Of a DNA stretch of 53,400 bases, positions 30,601 to 43,599 are shown piece after piece (position 1 is the first letter of the stretch; each line of letters opens with the position of its first letter). The DNA is from Lineolata rhizophorae. Taxonomy: Eukaryota; Ascomycota; Dothideomycetes; Lineolatales; Lineolataceae. The stretch covers positions 16,329 through 69,728 of the forward strand of contig MU001671.1 of assembly GCA_010093515.1 (NCBI GenBank), given 5' to 3'. The notes beneath the pieces were generated by a model, which saw only the letters and a list, made by a program, of their open reading frames with translations, made no database searches and was not told where the DNA came from. The position numbers and the translations under genes were made by a program.

Positions 30601-33600
30601 TAGACCAAACCGCCAGAACTAGCTGTGGTAGGCGTCCACCTGTCAAACGCCTGCCGTAGCTACTTTCAGGTCTGCCAAGCCGCGTCGATGTCTGCCCTGT
30701 CGCTCTGGGTCCGGCTCGCCCGTCGTGCGGCTCCCGGCCTTGGTCAACCATGGTAGAACAGCGCCCACCCTCCTGGTCTGCCGGCCACGCCCCACAGAGT
30801 ACGGAAGGGACAGTGCGACATCATGCCGTGCTCGCCGTGTCAAAGTCCCTCTCAGCAGCCAGTTTCTCAGCTCTCAGCCCTAATCGATCGACCGCGCGCA
30901 AGGAACCAGCGCTACGAAAGTCGTACCAACGCCAAGAGCTATATATACCTCCGCTGCCCCTGAGCCTCGCCACATTCCGTTTTCGCCTGCTCGTCTCCTC
31001 CTCAAGCCGGCTGCTAGAGTGGAACGTGGCACAGCGCGAACGTTCCGTGCTAGCACCTAGATAGAGCGACGACGCAGGCCTCTTGATGGCCTCTTAGATG
31101 CGTCTGCTGCGCGATGTGTCTAACCCCATTCTGGCGCATCCAACCTCGTCGCCACCGCCACTGTGGTTTTCTGTCTGTCGCTGCGGTCGACTAGGGATAT
31201 TGCAGACGCAGGGGTCCCGGTTACAAGACACTATTGCTAACCGTTTTGCAGCGAGAGCCGCTCTAGCGCCGGCAAGTAGCGCGGTCCTAGAACCGGAGCC
31301 TACTAGTTTGGAATATTAGATATGTGCCTGATGTTCTAGCCGGGAGTGGCTAACTAGCCAGTGATAGAGACACTGTCCACGAGAAGCTTTTAGAACATCG
31401 GCGAAGTATTCTAAGGAGGCGCGGTCAGAAGTATTTGCCTCTTGGGATATTTGGAGTGCTAACTACGGCAGTGCTATAAAGAGCAGCACCTTGCGGGCGT
31501 GTTGTTAACACGAAAAATTGATGCGGCATTTAAAGCTATTTTTGAACCTCGCCCAGAACTAGTTGCGGTCCTGAAAGAGCTCGATGTCAGATCCCGCTAC
31601 TCCAATTTTGCCGTATTAGGTAGGAGCTTAATGACACCTGCTGCACAGATGTGCTCACTCTTTTCTCCTGATCACTGACCAGCTGTCCCTGTACTTGATG
31701 TTGAGCCATATAATACATCAAGATTCCTTCTAGACTGGAGAGTTTTAGAAGTTGTCTATTGGCGTAATTTCATCTTGATAAGAAACATTTTGGGCACTAA
31801 GCAAAGATGCTCTATTTGCGTTTACGAGTAAGTTATTCCTTAAGTGCTTGGGGATGTTTGAAAACCATTTGTCTTTAACCGATTCGGCGCCTACATTAAA
31901 GCTATGGTAGGTTGATATTTTTCATTGAAAAATTATACCGCAATAGGGCCAGTTTACGTCTAAGTAAGTAGCAAATGCTTTGTATCGGTCACCGTTCTAA
32001 CTAACCTGAAATCTATTTCGGCTTTCGTAAGAATAGACTTTCAAAATTATGGAGTGTTTTCCTGGCCGTGGGTTTGAAACCACTTAGACTCCAGTAAACT
32101 CACACTTTTCCCGGCACGACAATTGCTTGATCGCAAACTAAGCGATCCATTCAATCACGTTCAAATTGAATGGTGCGACGAACAAAAACAACTGTAGTTT
32201 TTTCATTTCAAGCCATGTCCCTTACGCAGCCTGAAACGCTCGAGCATGTGACAGGATACCCGTTCACGACATGTCGTCTCATTCAAACGGGCCCGCGTAC
32301 TACGAAGTACGCGATGTCATGAGCTCCACGGCCACATTAGCCCTTGGACGCGTCAAGTCACTGCTGGAGGTAGAGTTTTTGACGACCGAGTCTACATAGG
32401 CGGATCTACATAGACTGACATCAGTCCATTCCCAAGAACGATTGCGCTCTGACTGTTGCTACAGTGTAAAACCTATCCCTAGATTCCTTACCCTTGCTCT
32501 TTTCTCGAGGCTACCCTGCATATCCTAGCAAGACTAATTTTTGATGATTTTTCCTCATGCCCTGTTGTGATGTTTCACTGGCAATGTTTCACTGAGCGAT
32601 TTTGACGTGGGAAAGGCAAGGCGCGTTTTTTTTTTTTTTGGATGGGACCGTTGCGGTTTCTCCTCAGCAAGGAAGTGTTGCGGTTTCAATCCACGATAAT
32701 CCGACAATGTGGCTAGCGGCCTGACCATCGAGGACTTTACCGCAATCCCTTCGCAGCTTCCGCATCCGCACATTTGTGTGAAATCCGAACGTGGTGTGGC
32801 GGACGAGTCCTCGGTCGCCAGCGTACGCCTACGATCCGGCTCTCTGCCTGGTGTGCATGCATGTAACCCTCCTCCCCCACCACCCACCTGCGCCCCCGTG
32901 CCCATCATCCCACGTCGCTGCCTCAGGCCTGCAGAGATATCGGCAGAACTTCCCCTTCGAGAATGAGGGGTCCAGCTTTGGCAAAATACGACTGGTCTGT
33001 TTTGTGACGATTGTGAAAAATGTTGAGCGCAGCAATGCTTGAGTGGTTCGATGGCTACGTATGGTTCCAGCTTCCCGGGACAACGGGACCCTCCCGGCGA
33101 GTTGCCAAGCCCACTAACCGGCGAGTCAGCAGTCGTGGGATGCCGAGCCCACGTCGAGTCACGTTAGCATCACGTGGAGCAGCCAAGACCCGCTGCAGGC
33201 GAAGCGCAGCCATCACGTGCTTCCGCGCCAGCCTTGCCGTCAAACAGAACGCGGGGCGCTTGAGCGGAAAGCTCCGCGACCAGAGGAGAGAGACAACCGT
33301 GTCCACCTCGGATAACCCGCAGTTTCTGCGCTTTGCCAGAAATTTGCTAAGAACAAATTCAGCAGGTGGTGCTTGAACTGCTTTTTGTCGTCCGACGATT
33401 GGGCCGCGGGCGCGGCTGGCGGGGCTTAGCCTCGCGGATGTCGTGGCGTTATCGATAGCCACGTAGGTACGGGTGGGTGCGTTGCCTTGGTAGCGCATCG
33501 CCCTAGTAACGCGAGCGCCAAGGCCGCCCACACAACGCACCGCCTGACGGGACCTGAGGTGAGGGCACCACCACAACCCAAGCTGCCTCACCATCGGCCT

Positions 33601-33975
33601 AGTCCTCGCCTTTCGCAAGCTTCTTCGCGCGCTCCGTACGCTTCGACACGGTGCCCCCGACTCCCTCACCATCTTTATTCATATCGCCGCATAGTGCGCT
33701 TTACAACTCCGGGCTGTCCCGCTTCCGCGGGCAGGCCCTCACCGCCGCAGACAGGAGAGCCTTTCGCTTTGCTCCTTGTATACATCTTCGCCGGACAGTG
33801 CAAAGCACCTCGGAGCTTTCGGTCTCATTGCGCATTCATTTTTCTTCTTATTCCACTTTGTTTTAATTCCTTCTTGTCAATAGTGCTTCATTGATCATAT
33901 TTGCGCCGTCCGTACTTCGCTTGCACGACCGTCATCGCTCGACCAACGCCTGCATCCATCCAAACATCCCCCACA
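27619..33975. other. 6.4-kb gene-poor spacer
   Basis: The left part (27619-about 31300) is GC-rich with many overlapping motif-free frames on both strands. At 30940-30949 a TATATATA-type box is followed by a pyrimidine-rich stretch, then a short frame at 31098-31319 and an acceptor-like GCTAACCGTTTTGCAG ending at 31251, but no recognisable gene results. From about 31320 to 32600 composition turns AT-rich with few long frames and one coding-like tract (31463-31675). The right part (about 32600-33975) is again mixed and should include the b561 promoter and leader. No tRNA or rRNA is recognised. Confidence 0.5.
31463..31675 (+). pseudogene. Coding-like tract without start codon, family unknown
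   Basis: A 71-codon open stretch in the AT-rich island reads as a plausible soluble protein segment, with pieces such as QHLAGVLLTRKIDAAFKAIF and AVLKELDVRSRYSNFAVLG. There is no nearby ATG at its left end, and I found no flanking exon that joins it. It may be the remnant of a decayed host gene or repeat. I cannot assign a family. Confidence 0.3.
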
Positions 33976-36526
33976 ATGTCTCCGTCACCGCAGCTCGCAC
34001 CCGCTGGCAGCAGCGTATACGCTTCGGACACAATGTATGTGGGGGACGGCACATGGGACTCTTCCAGGAACACGTTCCTTCTCCCGAATCTGGTGGGCCT
34101 GAACTTCGATACCATGCGGTACAATGGTATGTTCTCCCAAGCGCTTAATCCTGCTTTTGTTAGCTGCAAACTGACATGTAACTCTCCAAATAGGCATGGC
34201 AAACAGGTTTCGAGATATGCCCCAGTACCATAACCTTATACTGGGCCATGGTGTTGTCTCTGCAATCACCTTCCTCCTGATTGTCCCGCTCGCAATATTT
34301 ATCGCGAAATTCTACTATCGAAACCCCGCTAGAGCGCTACGCTTACATATCTGGCTCCAAATCCTGGCGATCGGGCTGACGACTGTCACAATCATTCTTG
34401 GTTTTGCTGCCGTTGGACCTAGCAGAAGATTCACAAATCCACACCATGGAATTGGCCTGGCTATATATGTCATGGTTCTTCTCCAGGCAATTGGCGGGTG
34501 GCTGATTCATCGCACAGAGCGGGATAAGGAGAGGTCGAGGATTCCTCTCAAACTAATGGTATGTTTACATTTACTTCTCTTTCAGTTTTGACGTCATTAT
34601 TTATACTTTCGGCAGCTTCACCAATGGCTTGGGAGGGCAATCGCTATTCTCGGATTCGTCCAAATTCCGCTTGGCCTTACGCTTTACGGCTCTCCGGAAT
34701 ATCTCTTCATACTGTACGCCGTCTACGGGGCCTTGTTGTTGTTCGTCCTCTTCGCTCTCCTCTACAAGTATAGGCCGCGCACGTTTATCGAGGATGGTGG
34801 TAGCTACGTGACATACTCGCGAACCGATGCGACAGGAGCAACAGGAGATGACCGCGGTCGTGGGCATCGGCTAGGTAAGCTGGCGGCCCTCGGAGCCGCG
34901 GGCGCCGGTATCGCAGCTCTAGCGAGAAAGAGGTCTAGGTCCAGGAGTAGGAGACGTTCGCGCGACGGAAGCAGGACAGATGTTGTCAGCTCGCGACGCA
35001 CGGGATCCCGACCATCCGGGTCATCATTCGTTGACGAAAAATATCCTGAGGATCACCGCAACCACCCGTGGCGCGATCGTTTCCTTGGCGCAGCTGCAGG
35101 TCTCGGTGCGGTTGCTGCCCTTCGTAGGCTATTTGGAGGTCGTCGACGCGAAGATCAACTTAGCGATGTCAGCACTGATTACTATCCCCCTGCCTCTGGT
35201 ACGCATAGAATGAGCGAGACGGACCTGAGCCGGGTTGAGCAAGGACAAGCACCAGCATCACCAGGAGATCATTGGAGAAGGGTCGAAGAGAGAGAGGCGG
35301 CGCAGGTGGGAGGATCTGGGGCGATAACTCCGGCGGCGGCGGCGGCGGCGGCAGCAGCAGCAGCAAGTCCGTCTCGTCGTTCTCGAGTGCGGCGTAGGCG
35401 TAGTGGGGACTCTGTGGACTCGTACGACAGCCGGGACAGTCTTGACTACGAAGACGAACCCCCTCCAGGCGGCGGTCACGGCTTCCGTAACACTCTTGCC
35501 GGCTTGGGAGCCATGGGATTCCTTCGCCACAAATTCAACGAGCGTAGGAACAGGAAAGAGCAGCGACGCGTGGAAGAGTTCAGGCGCCGTGACCTGGAAA
35601 ATGAGCGTATTCACCGAAGGAACAGTCGGCGAAAGAGATTCACGGGCGATGGCCACGCCCCACCGTCGCGACACGGATACCCAGACACGGGCAGCAGCGT
35701 CGGCATCACGGGCAGCAATCCGGCACTATCTAGACATTCCATCCCTCCAGTGCCTGGAACCGCCCCTACGGGAAGCAGAACCGACATGTCGGGCCCGGGC
35801 GCACCGTCGGCGGAGCCCATCCCCATGCCGCCCCCTGTGACGGATCCAAACGCACCGTACGAGTCCGCGTCGGAGGCGTACTCCTCAGCTGATGGAGGCC
35901 ATCGCCGCCGCCACCGCCACCACAGCCGAGACTTCTCTCCCGGTGTCGGCCCAAGCACGGCCGCCGGCGGTCCGTCCGGGCACCGCCACCGCTCGGCCAG
36001 CCGCCAGCGCAGCAGCGTCGGCGACGGCAGCGTCACCTCACCGCCTGTTTCAGTCAAGGTCAAGATGCACAACGACGGCCGCCACGTGACACTTCGCCGG
36101 CTCAACAGGGAGGAGGCCGCAGCTGCGCGCGAGCAGCGCCGCCGCGAGCGGCCTTCGCGCAGCGGCGGCAGGCGTGGCAGCCTGAGCTCTGCCAGCGGCG
36201 ACGACCGCTGGCGCCGGGGCGAGGCTGCGCCGCCGCCGCCGCCTGCCGCGGGTCCGCCGCCGGTGCCACCGGGGGCCCAGCTGCCAGGCCCGTCGCCGGG
36301 CCCGCCGCCGCAGCCCACGTACGATCTACCGCCGCCGCCACCGATTCCAGCCAGCCAGGCCGGCGGGGGCGGCAGCGTGGGCAGTCCGGGCACGGTCACG
36401 GGCACGGGGGGGTACGACACGGGGACGGACATGAGCAGGGCGGAGACGAACAGGCGGCGGAGGCGGGCGGAGCGGGCGCAGGCGAGGCAGGGGAGGACGG
36501 GCGGGAGTCGTGTGGAGTTTACGTGA
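33976..36526 (+). CDS. Cytochrome b561-domain membrane protein with long basic disordered tail
   Basis: Three exons (33976-34126, 34194-34558, 34616-36526; introns 67 and 57 nt) encode 808 residues. The membrane part at about residues 64-222 has five or six hydrophobic spans, including VVSAITFLLIVPLAIFIAKF, IWLQILAIGLTTVTIILGF and IGLAIYVMVLLQAIGGWLIH. Candidate haem-ligand histidines are H69 (ILGHGV), H102 (LRLHIW), H134/H135 (NPHHGIG) and H174 (LMLHQWLG), as in cytochrome b561/ferric-reductase-like proteins that move electrons across membranes. There is no N-terminal DOMON or CBM domain: only 60 residues precede the first span. The remaining about 580 residues are Arg/Ser/Pro/Gly-rich and probably cytosolic and disordered, with a poly-Ala run and RSRSRSRRRSRDGSR. 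The electron donor and acceptor are unknown. Confidence 0.85.
35331..35365. repeat. (GCG/GCA)n coding microsatellite
   Basis: An unbroken run of alanine codons inside the b561 gene, giving poly-Ala in the disordered tail; likely length-variable. Confidence 0.85.
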
Positions 36527-39500
36527 GGATTTGAGGGTTGAGGGTATTGGGAGAAGCGGGTTGGGGAGAAGGGGGTTTCTGGGAGGCGAAGGATAGTAGA
36601 CGCGGTAATTATTCCTGCCTCGCGGCGCCTTCTTGGCATTTCTAGGGGGAGTAGAAGATTTGTGGTTGTGCGCGCATTATGCAGCGGCATAACGGTCGGC
36701 ATGATGGTGGCGTTTGTAGGCCCTTTACTTGTCTTTTTGGGATTTCGGCATGCTCTTGGTTTGTCTCCTTGGAGTCAGACTGACGGGTAGGGAAGGGGCG
36801 ACCAAGCGCAGTTTCCCTTGCGAGACGAGACGACATGATGTAAATGAGCGCCTTCTTCTTTTCACCGTCTCATTTTGGTTGCAGTTTTTGGGCGAATCGA
36901 ACCGCGTCAAACAAACATGTACTTTTAGATAAAATGCAACGTGTCTTTCCTTGGATTCTCCCCCTTGGCGATCGGCTCCAGCCGAAGTCACAATTCACAT
37001 GGTTGCGCGATTAGTCCTGGTTGGTGTAAGAACAACCGCCCCTTCCCTGGTATAAGGGTTCGGATCCTTCGAGACGAACCTGCCCGATTGAGTCAGTTGG
37101 TCCGCAGCCCCTGCAGTGGGAAGGTTCGGCCCAGGGGTGAGTGTTCCGCTACGGAACATGGAAGTGGGCGAACGACCACGGGCGATGGCGACAGCGAAAC
37201 GTGGGGTTACTTGTACCCCAACTGAAGAGCGACGATCAGAAGACGGCGCGACTCAGTCGGGGTTTGCCCCGGTTAAACTTGTTCTTCTGGAAGTTCTTCG
37301 ATTTTGGTCTTTTTTTTTTTTTTGCGTCATCGTCCCTTGTTCGCCGGGGAGTCGAGCGTACTTCCCCGACCATTCGAACCGTCACGCACACATCACTCAC
37401 GCCGTAAGTAGATGGTACTATTAGGAGTTGTAGGAAGGTGTAGTAGCATGTACTTGTCCGCGCGGCCTTCTCGTAGGTCATTGAGGTTGCATTGCGAGCG
37501 TTTCGGCGATCGCCCAAGGCACGCATGCTAGCGGCGGAGGAGGTATGCGTTTCCTCCAAGTCCTCGGGCATTTCTCGGAAGGCACAACGCAGTATGAGGG
37601 TGGATGGACGGACGGGAGAAAGACCAGACTGGAGGAGAGAACGGTCGACCTGATGCGGACTGTGGAGCGGAGCGGAGCGGAGCGGAGCTGGTTCTGGGTG
37701 GTCATGTTTATATTAGAAAACCTTCCGCTTTCCTTTTACAACGATTTGCTTCTTCTCCAAGGTATCGAATCAAATCAATCGATCGAAAGTCACCGGCCGA
37801 TAGCCGACCGGATGGATTGATGGGCGGATGATTAGACGACGGACGCGCCCGCTGCTGCAGCCTTATCTGCTCGATAGTGGCGGGACGGGTGTGCCTGTGT
37901 GTTCCTGGTGGGTGCCTGCCCTGCTCGGCCGATGAGATCTGGATTCCCGCCCGTTTCCCCTTGTGTTTTTTGATTGGATTGTTGCTTAGTACTCCGTACA
38001 TAGCATGCATGCCTGTCCTGGCGCGCGTACGTACACACTGCGCTGCGCGTCGTCAACCCTAAAAAAAAAAGGCGCATGCGTCAAACACGTGGTGCTGGTG
38101 GCGGTGTGGTGGAACGGTGGTGTGGTGGTGCAGTGGCGCGTCGAAGGCACATTTGCTTTCTCCGCCTATCTGGGTCCCTACTAAACTTATCCAGGTGCCA
38201 TGACTGCTGCCGAGCTGAGTGCCATCCACGGTGAGATGTTCCAGAACGAGGTCCAACGCCCACCGGACGGGCGGCGATGCGCGTCCCTCAGCCTCCCGTG
38301 CGTCTGGGCCCTATTACACTGTCTTCTATGCCTCCTTGCCGAGGAAGCTGCGACGGGTGTGGAACGGATGGATGAGTGAATGGACGAACGAATCCCACCG
38401 GCCAGCGCCAAGCACGCACAATTCGCGCAGGCATCGAGCTAGGCGTCTGTCCACCGTTTTCGCCGGCGGGTCCCACCGGGCAAGCACCCGACGTCGAGAC
38501 GCGGAGCCCCAAACCGCCCGGGCAAGAGCAGGACGGCGGACGGGAGCCCCACTTGTGCCAGCAAGTGCTGGATTGCTTGCTCGAAGCTGCGGCAGCAAAG
38601 ATAACGGCGCGAAGCGGGTGGGAGTGGGAGAAGCAGCGGCAAGGTGGGGAAGAATACCTAGATGCTCCCACCTCCGGCGTAGCTTCCATCCAGAAGCCGG
38701 GACGGAGGGCGAGGTCGGGTACCAAGGGGTCCCGCAGCCGTCGCCGACCGGGTTTCCTTCCGAGTCGGCGGGGCGGGCGTCGGCCGAGTTGTTGCTCCCG
38801 GGGCGGGTTGGGCCGGGCGGGGGCGCTTGACGTCGTAGCACGTCCACACATACGGAGTACCGACAACGATCAACCGTCCGACCCGACGCCAGGGGACCGA
38901 CGACCTTCCGGCTACCTGCTCCGGGCGGCGGCCGGCGGGGGCGCCCGGGGCCCGGGAATAGAGCACGACCTGACGCGCCAAGCCAGGTCCAGGACGCAGC
39001 CGCGGCCTGTTGGGCACCAAAGGAAGAGACGATTCGATGCAATTGTGGGCTTGGGAGCGTTGTTTCCGGGCGCACGTACCCGTATGTTCCACTGCGTACG
39101 CAGATCAGGCGTGGGGCTCGGGCGGATGGGATGATGGGACGGGATGGAATTGGGGTTGGGATCGATCTGCTGGAGCGGAGCCATACCCCGTGTAGCAGGA
39201 GGTGGGTGGCTTTGGCGGGAGCGCCGTAGCATTGGGGTTGGCGGCGGCAGGACGGATGGCTCGTAGTGGGTGGGAGAAATTTTTTTCTCGAGAACCGGAG
39301 GCGGGCAACGACGATCCCAGGGCACGACGCCGCGAAGCGTGATCTCCGACAGGGATGCCGCGCCGGCCGCTGGCCCAGCGCCCCGGCCTCGCCCGATCCC
39401 CGTCGCCGCTAACTGGGCAAAGCGCCCCGTCACGGAGGAAGCCGCAGGTACGCAGCGCCGGCCGAAGCGTCCAAGCCGCACCGGTGGAGGCTATTCCCCT

Positions 39501-41231
39501 TCGTCCCATCGCCCGGGCCCTAAGCGCCTGCCCCGTCTGGCCCAGGACGGACGGCGCGCCGCGGCGACTTGCTGTTTTCGGCACCTGCCGTGAGGCTGCA
39601 GCTGCCTCGGACGCGGCGGTCTGGAAGGAGGCCCGCCAGCAGCTGCTGCCTTCTGCCACGACCCAGCGCAATTGCGGCCGGCGTCGGTGACGTCGCCGTT
39701 GCGCCTCCGGGGCCTGGGCCCAGACGGCGCTCCAGCTCGCTCCGCCCTGATACCTGTACCTACACCTACACACGCCCACACGCCCACACCCACACTCACC
39801 ACTTTCACCAGACCGCGCCGCACCACACCACCTCCCTCGTCCCCGCCCCCTCCCTTCCGCCCAGAAGCGAGCCGCCTGCACGCGCGGTGCCTGCATTGCC
39901 TCCTGGCCTCTTGATTGCCCCAGCCAAGGCGCCCGAACAGGCTAGCTGGGGGACTCGACGGCCTGGGTGTACAGAGCCCGGGTGGCTTGGCTTGGCCTGC
40001 TGGCTTGGCCAGCTGGCTCGAATGGGCCGACAGCGAGCCACTGAGAACTCATTCCGGCTGTTCCTCCGGCTCCAGTGGAAGCGGAGGCAGGCGCAGCCAT
40101 TCGGGACAGGTGTTGTCGAGTCCAGGGCGGAAAAAAGAATACCGCGCTCTCCCATACCCCGTCAAAAGAAATGGTAGGGATGGCGCTTTTGATTGCAACG
40201 CAACGGCGACGCAGCCCAGGCTAGGTACGGCTTTTAGCTTTCCCTCGATGTCACTGCCACCGGCCGCGTTTCCGGGGCGTTCCCGGACCCGGCGGGAGCC
40301 CAGTGGCCGTGCGCGCACCCCAGCGCGCCGCTGCTAACCAACAGCCAAATGGCCAGCCCTGTTTGTTCGGGCAACGCTGTTGCAGATCCTCCGTTCTTTT
40401 CACAGACGTTTCGGTTGCAGCACAGGCCGCGGGCTCAATTTTCCTCAGTCCATCGTCTCTCACTCACTCACTCTTTCTCTCTCGATGCCCGGACCCGCGT
40501 CCGTCTATGTCCGCCCTCACCCGAACCCCCCCCCCCCCCAACCCTGGTCCGGAACCCTACCTATGTACATAGTTCCTTCCGCCGCACCGGCAACCGCGAT
40601 TGGGCAGGCCTTTCCGATGGACCCTGCAGCTCGAGGCGGAGGCCGTTGGCCTTCTTTTGTCGCATCTCTGGAATGTGCTGGGCAGAACTGGTTCTCCTCT
40701 CCCAACATAACCCCCCTAGCCCCTCCTCCCTGGCCTCTGGACCCCCTCGCCCCTCCAGTGCCCACTTAGAACCGTAAAGCCTAGACCATTGCGCATCCGC
40801 CCTTTGGGCGCACCGCTAGATCTTACAATGGCGGCATGACACAATGAAGTCTAGCTGCCCTCCGTAGTAACGCTTCCCGACACGTTGCTATTGGTCCACT
40901 TCGTTCTCTACGAAGTCCTCGAATGCATATTCTCGAAATTTTATCCCCTAGTCGAGTCTGTCCCTCACTTCCAAACTCTCCAAAACAAAACCCCCCTCCC
41001 CTCCCCCCCGTCTCCCCCATCTGTCATTATTATTAAGATATATACCCTGCCCGTTCACCCCTCACCTGCTCCTTCGACCATTATTCCCACAGCCAATCTT
41101 TTGAAACCTCGACCTCGCCTCACTTACTCGAGCGACAAAAAGCCCCCACCTTCGCCGTTGTTCCCAACTGTTTTGTTTGTCGCGAGAGCGTCACATGCTC
41201 CCCGAAACATGCTCGTGCTGATGCGATAACA
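36527..41231. other. 4.7-kb spacer upstream of the Zn2Cys6 regulator
   Basis: This is GC-rich, motif-free sequence with overlapping frames on both strands, none convincing. It contains a (GGAGC)5 run at 37664-37688, CA-rich low complexity near 39760-39800, poly-C runs near 40528-40540, and TACTCCGTAC/TACGGAGTAC elements near 37990 and 38851. From about 40870 to 41231 the sequence becomes pyrimidine-rich, consistent with the leader of the downstream gene. Long upstream regions are usual for fungal transcription-factor genes. Confidence 0.5.
37664..37688. repeat. (GGAGC)5 microsatellite
   Basis: Five exact copies of GGAGC in non-coding DNA upstream of the Zn2Cys6 regulator gene. Confidence 0.9.
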
Positions 41232-43599
41232 ATGTCCTCGCCAGCTACTCCTGTCAAGAGAGCGTGCGACAGGTTTGTACTTCCACACCTTCTCTTTGCA
41301 CGCGTCTTCGTTATTGGGTAGTTCATTTTCTTACTCGGAAGTATTCTTGCGGCCGCGCTCGCCCGTGCAGCTGCCACCGCCGCAAAGTCAAGTGCATCGG
41401 TGAAGGCACCAACCCGTGCAAGAACTGCGTCTCTTCAGGCCTTACCTGCACCTACAACGCTGTGCCGCAGAAAAAGGGTCCCAAGGGTAGCCGCGCAAAG
41501 GTGCTCTCAGAGCTCCGCGAGACGCAGCGCCAGACGCAGCTGGCGGCCTCTCACCATAGTGGCTTCCCCACTGGCCTCGACTTCGACCCACAGCTCCCTC
41601 ACTCTCACTCTCACCATCTCCACCCCCAACACCGCTCCCTGTCACCGACATACGCGCCCACTGCCAACCTACTCCGCCCCGACCTCGTGCGCGCCTGTCT
41701 CGACCATTTCTTCCACATCCTTTACCCAGCGCAGCCCGTGCTGGACCCGCAGCGCTTGCATGACGTGGTGGTAGCCGCTCTCGAGGGCTCTTCGCCGGCC
41801 GCCTACTGCCTGATTGCCGCGCTTTGCGGCTACGTGCTAACACGACCGGATGCGGCGGTGCCGCCGCAAGCGCTCCCACAGGTCGAAGCCGGCGGCGGCG
41901 ACGGCGATGGCGGGGGAAGCCAGGCGCTGCAGCCGCTCCCGGGCCCTGCCGCCGCGAGCGTGCTGGCCGAGGAGGCGGCGCGCGTGCGGAGGGGCGTCGA
42001 TTCGGTCGAGGCGCCGACGCTCACAGCGGTGCTGACGGCCTACTTTATGTTCTGCTGCGACCGGGCGCTGGATAGGGGCAAGGCGGCGTGGGCGGACCTC
42101 CGCGAGGCGACGACTCTTGCTGTCGCGCTCGACATGCACGCCGAGGAGACGTACGGCAAGGTGGCCGACAGGGTCCTAGCGTCGAGAATGAGGAGGCTGT
42201 ACTGGCTGCTGTTTATCGAAGAAAGGGCGTACGCAATCCACCACCATCGCCCGGTGACGCTGTACCCGAGCATCCAGCTTCCGACCCCTGACGAGGACCC
42301 GACCGAGCAGGTCTCCCTGACGGGCTTCTTGCACCACATCAACCTCTACAAGCCGTTCGACCACACCTTCGTCAGCCTGTGGAACAAGGCGCCCTCGGCG
42401 GCGCCCCCAGGCTGGCTGGGGCAGCTGCAGAAGCAGCTCTCGGACGCGCTGCCGGCATACCTCAGCACCATGGGCGGCGGGGGCGGCGGTGGCCTCGACG
42501 GCAACGACGGCGGGAGCGACGTGGCCGCGGCCCAGACGGTGGACCTCGAGGTCTCGCGCGGGTGGCTGCGAACCATGGTTTGGCAGCTCTCGGTTAGCCA
42601 GGGCTTCGTGTCGGCCATGGCGCAGGACAGTACCATGGGCCTGGCGTACCCGGTCGAGATCTCCGGCGAGCTGCTCGCCATGACGGCGCAGTTCTCGCGG
42701 CAGGCTGTCGAGGTGCACGGCATCGGAATGGTGAGGCCGAAACCAGCGTTGTTGCCGGGCTTTGGGGGTGTATGTTACAAAATGGGAAACGCGAAGCTAA
42801 TTGCCCAAAACCAAATCAGGTCGAAAGACTCTACGACATCGCATCCACGCTCGTCGACGTGCTGGCTTGCGCGCCCGTCAACGCTCCCACCGCCTACGAG
42901 GCCGCCGGGTCCCGCGAGTACCTCCACCGTTTCATCGGCCTCCTCTCCACCTTGCCCGGCGGCCAGTCACACTACGTTCCGCTTCTGCTGTCTAAGATGG
43001 CCAATGCCCTGCCCGGTGCCACCGCCATGCCGCCACTGCCCTCGCACCCAGCTCAACAACACCATCAACACCAGTCGCCCTACACGCCGACCCTGCCGTC
43101 AAACGTGCCCGGGCCGCCGCCGCATCCGCCGCATGTCCACGCTCACGCCCACGGCGGCGCTACTCCAGACGGCCACGACAGCACCGCCGCCGCCGCCGCT
43201 GCCATGTACGAGAGCGGTCCCGTCTCGGCCTCGTCGAGTATGACGCACGATGCCGGTCCTTCGTACAAGAGTCCCCAGGCTCCGCCGCACGGTGGCGTTA
43301 GTAGCAGTGGCAGCGTGCCCAATAGCGGCCCCGAGGGCGGCGGTGGCGGTACTCCCGCGGGCGCACCACCAACGCACCATCCGGCTCTGCTGCGCCATGC
43401 AAGCCACGGCCATGGCCACTCGGGTGGCGTGGCGTACGGGGTCACGGTGATGGCGCCAGCAGCTGGCGCAGATGCGGGTGCCGATGCGGACACTTTTCCG
43501 AGCTATGCCGCAATTGGGTTCGGGGGCGATATCAAAACAGGTATGGGAGGGGGCCAGCATCATCACTCGATGTATCCGGATCCTGGAGGGTTTAATTGA
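41232..43599 (+). CDS. Zn2Cys6 transcription factor, MAL-activator type
   Basis: Three exons (41232-41272, 41371-42730, 42820-43599; introns 98 and 89 nt) encode 726 residues. The binuclear zinc cluster is complete: C12, C15, C22, C30, C33 and C40 (RACDSCHRRKVKC, NPCKNCVSSGLTC). Intron 1 splits the serine codon inside it. A basic linker (PQKKGPKGSRAKV) and a Gln-rich helix follow. The middle part at about residues 105-460 is the fungal transcription-factor homology region: LVRACLDHFFHILYPAQPVL, AVLTAYFMFCCDRALD, RLYWLLFIEERAYAIHH and SRGWLRTMVWQLSVSQGF. This layout resembles yeast maltose activators (Mal63 type), including the EVHGIGM block, so control of carbon-source genes is likely. The C-terminal about 220 residues are His/Pro/Gly/Ala-rich. 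Intron 1 retention stops translation soon after the cluster's first two cysteines. The gene stands alone between long spacers. Confidence 0.9.

Noticed and set aside
37020-37140. tRNA-like B-box sequences (GGTTCGGATCC, AAGGTTCGGCCC)
   Set aside because: No matching T-stem, acceptor stem or correctly spaced A-box could be folded by eye.
41264-43243. Single long frame through the Zn2Cys6 gene
   Set aside because: It begins inside the first exon in another frame, reads intron 1, and leaves the true C-terminal frame at intron 2; the three-exon model keeps the zinc cluster and C-terminus.
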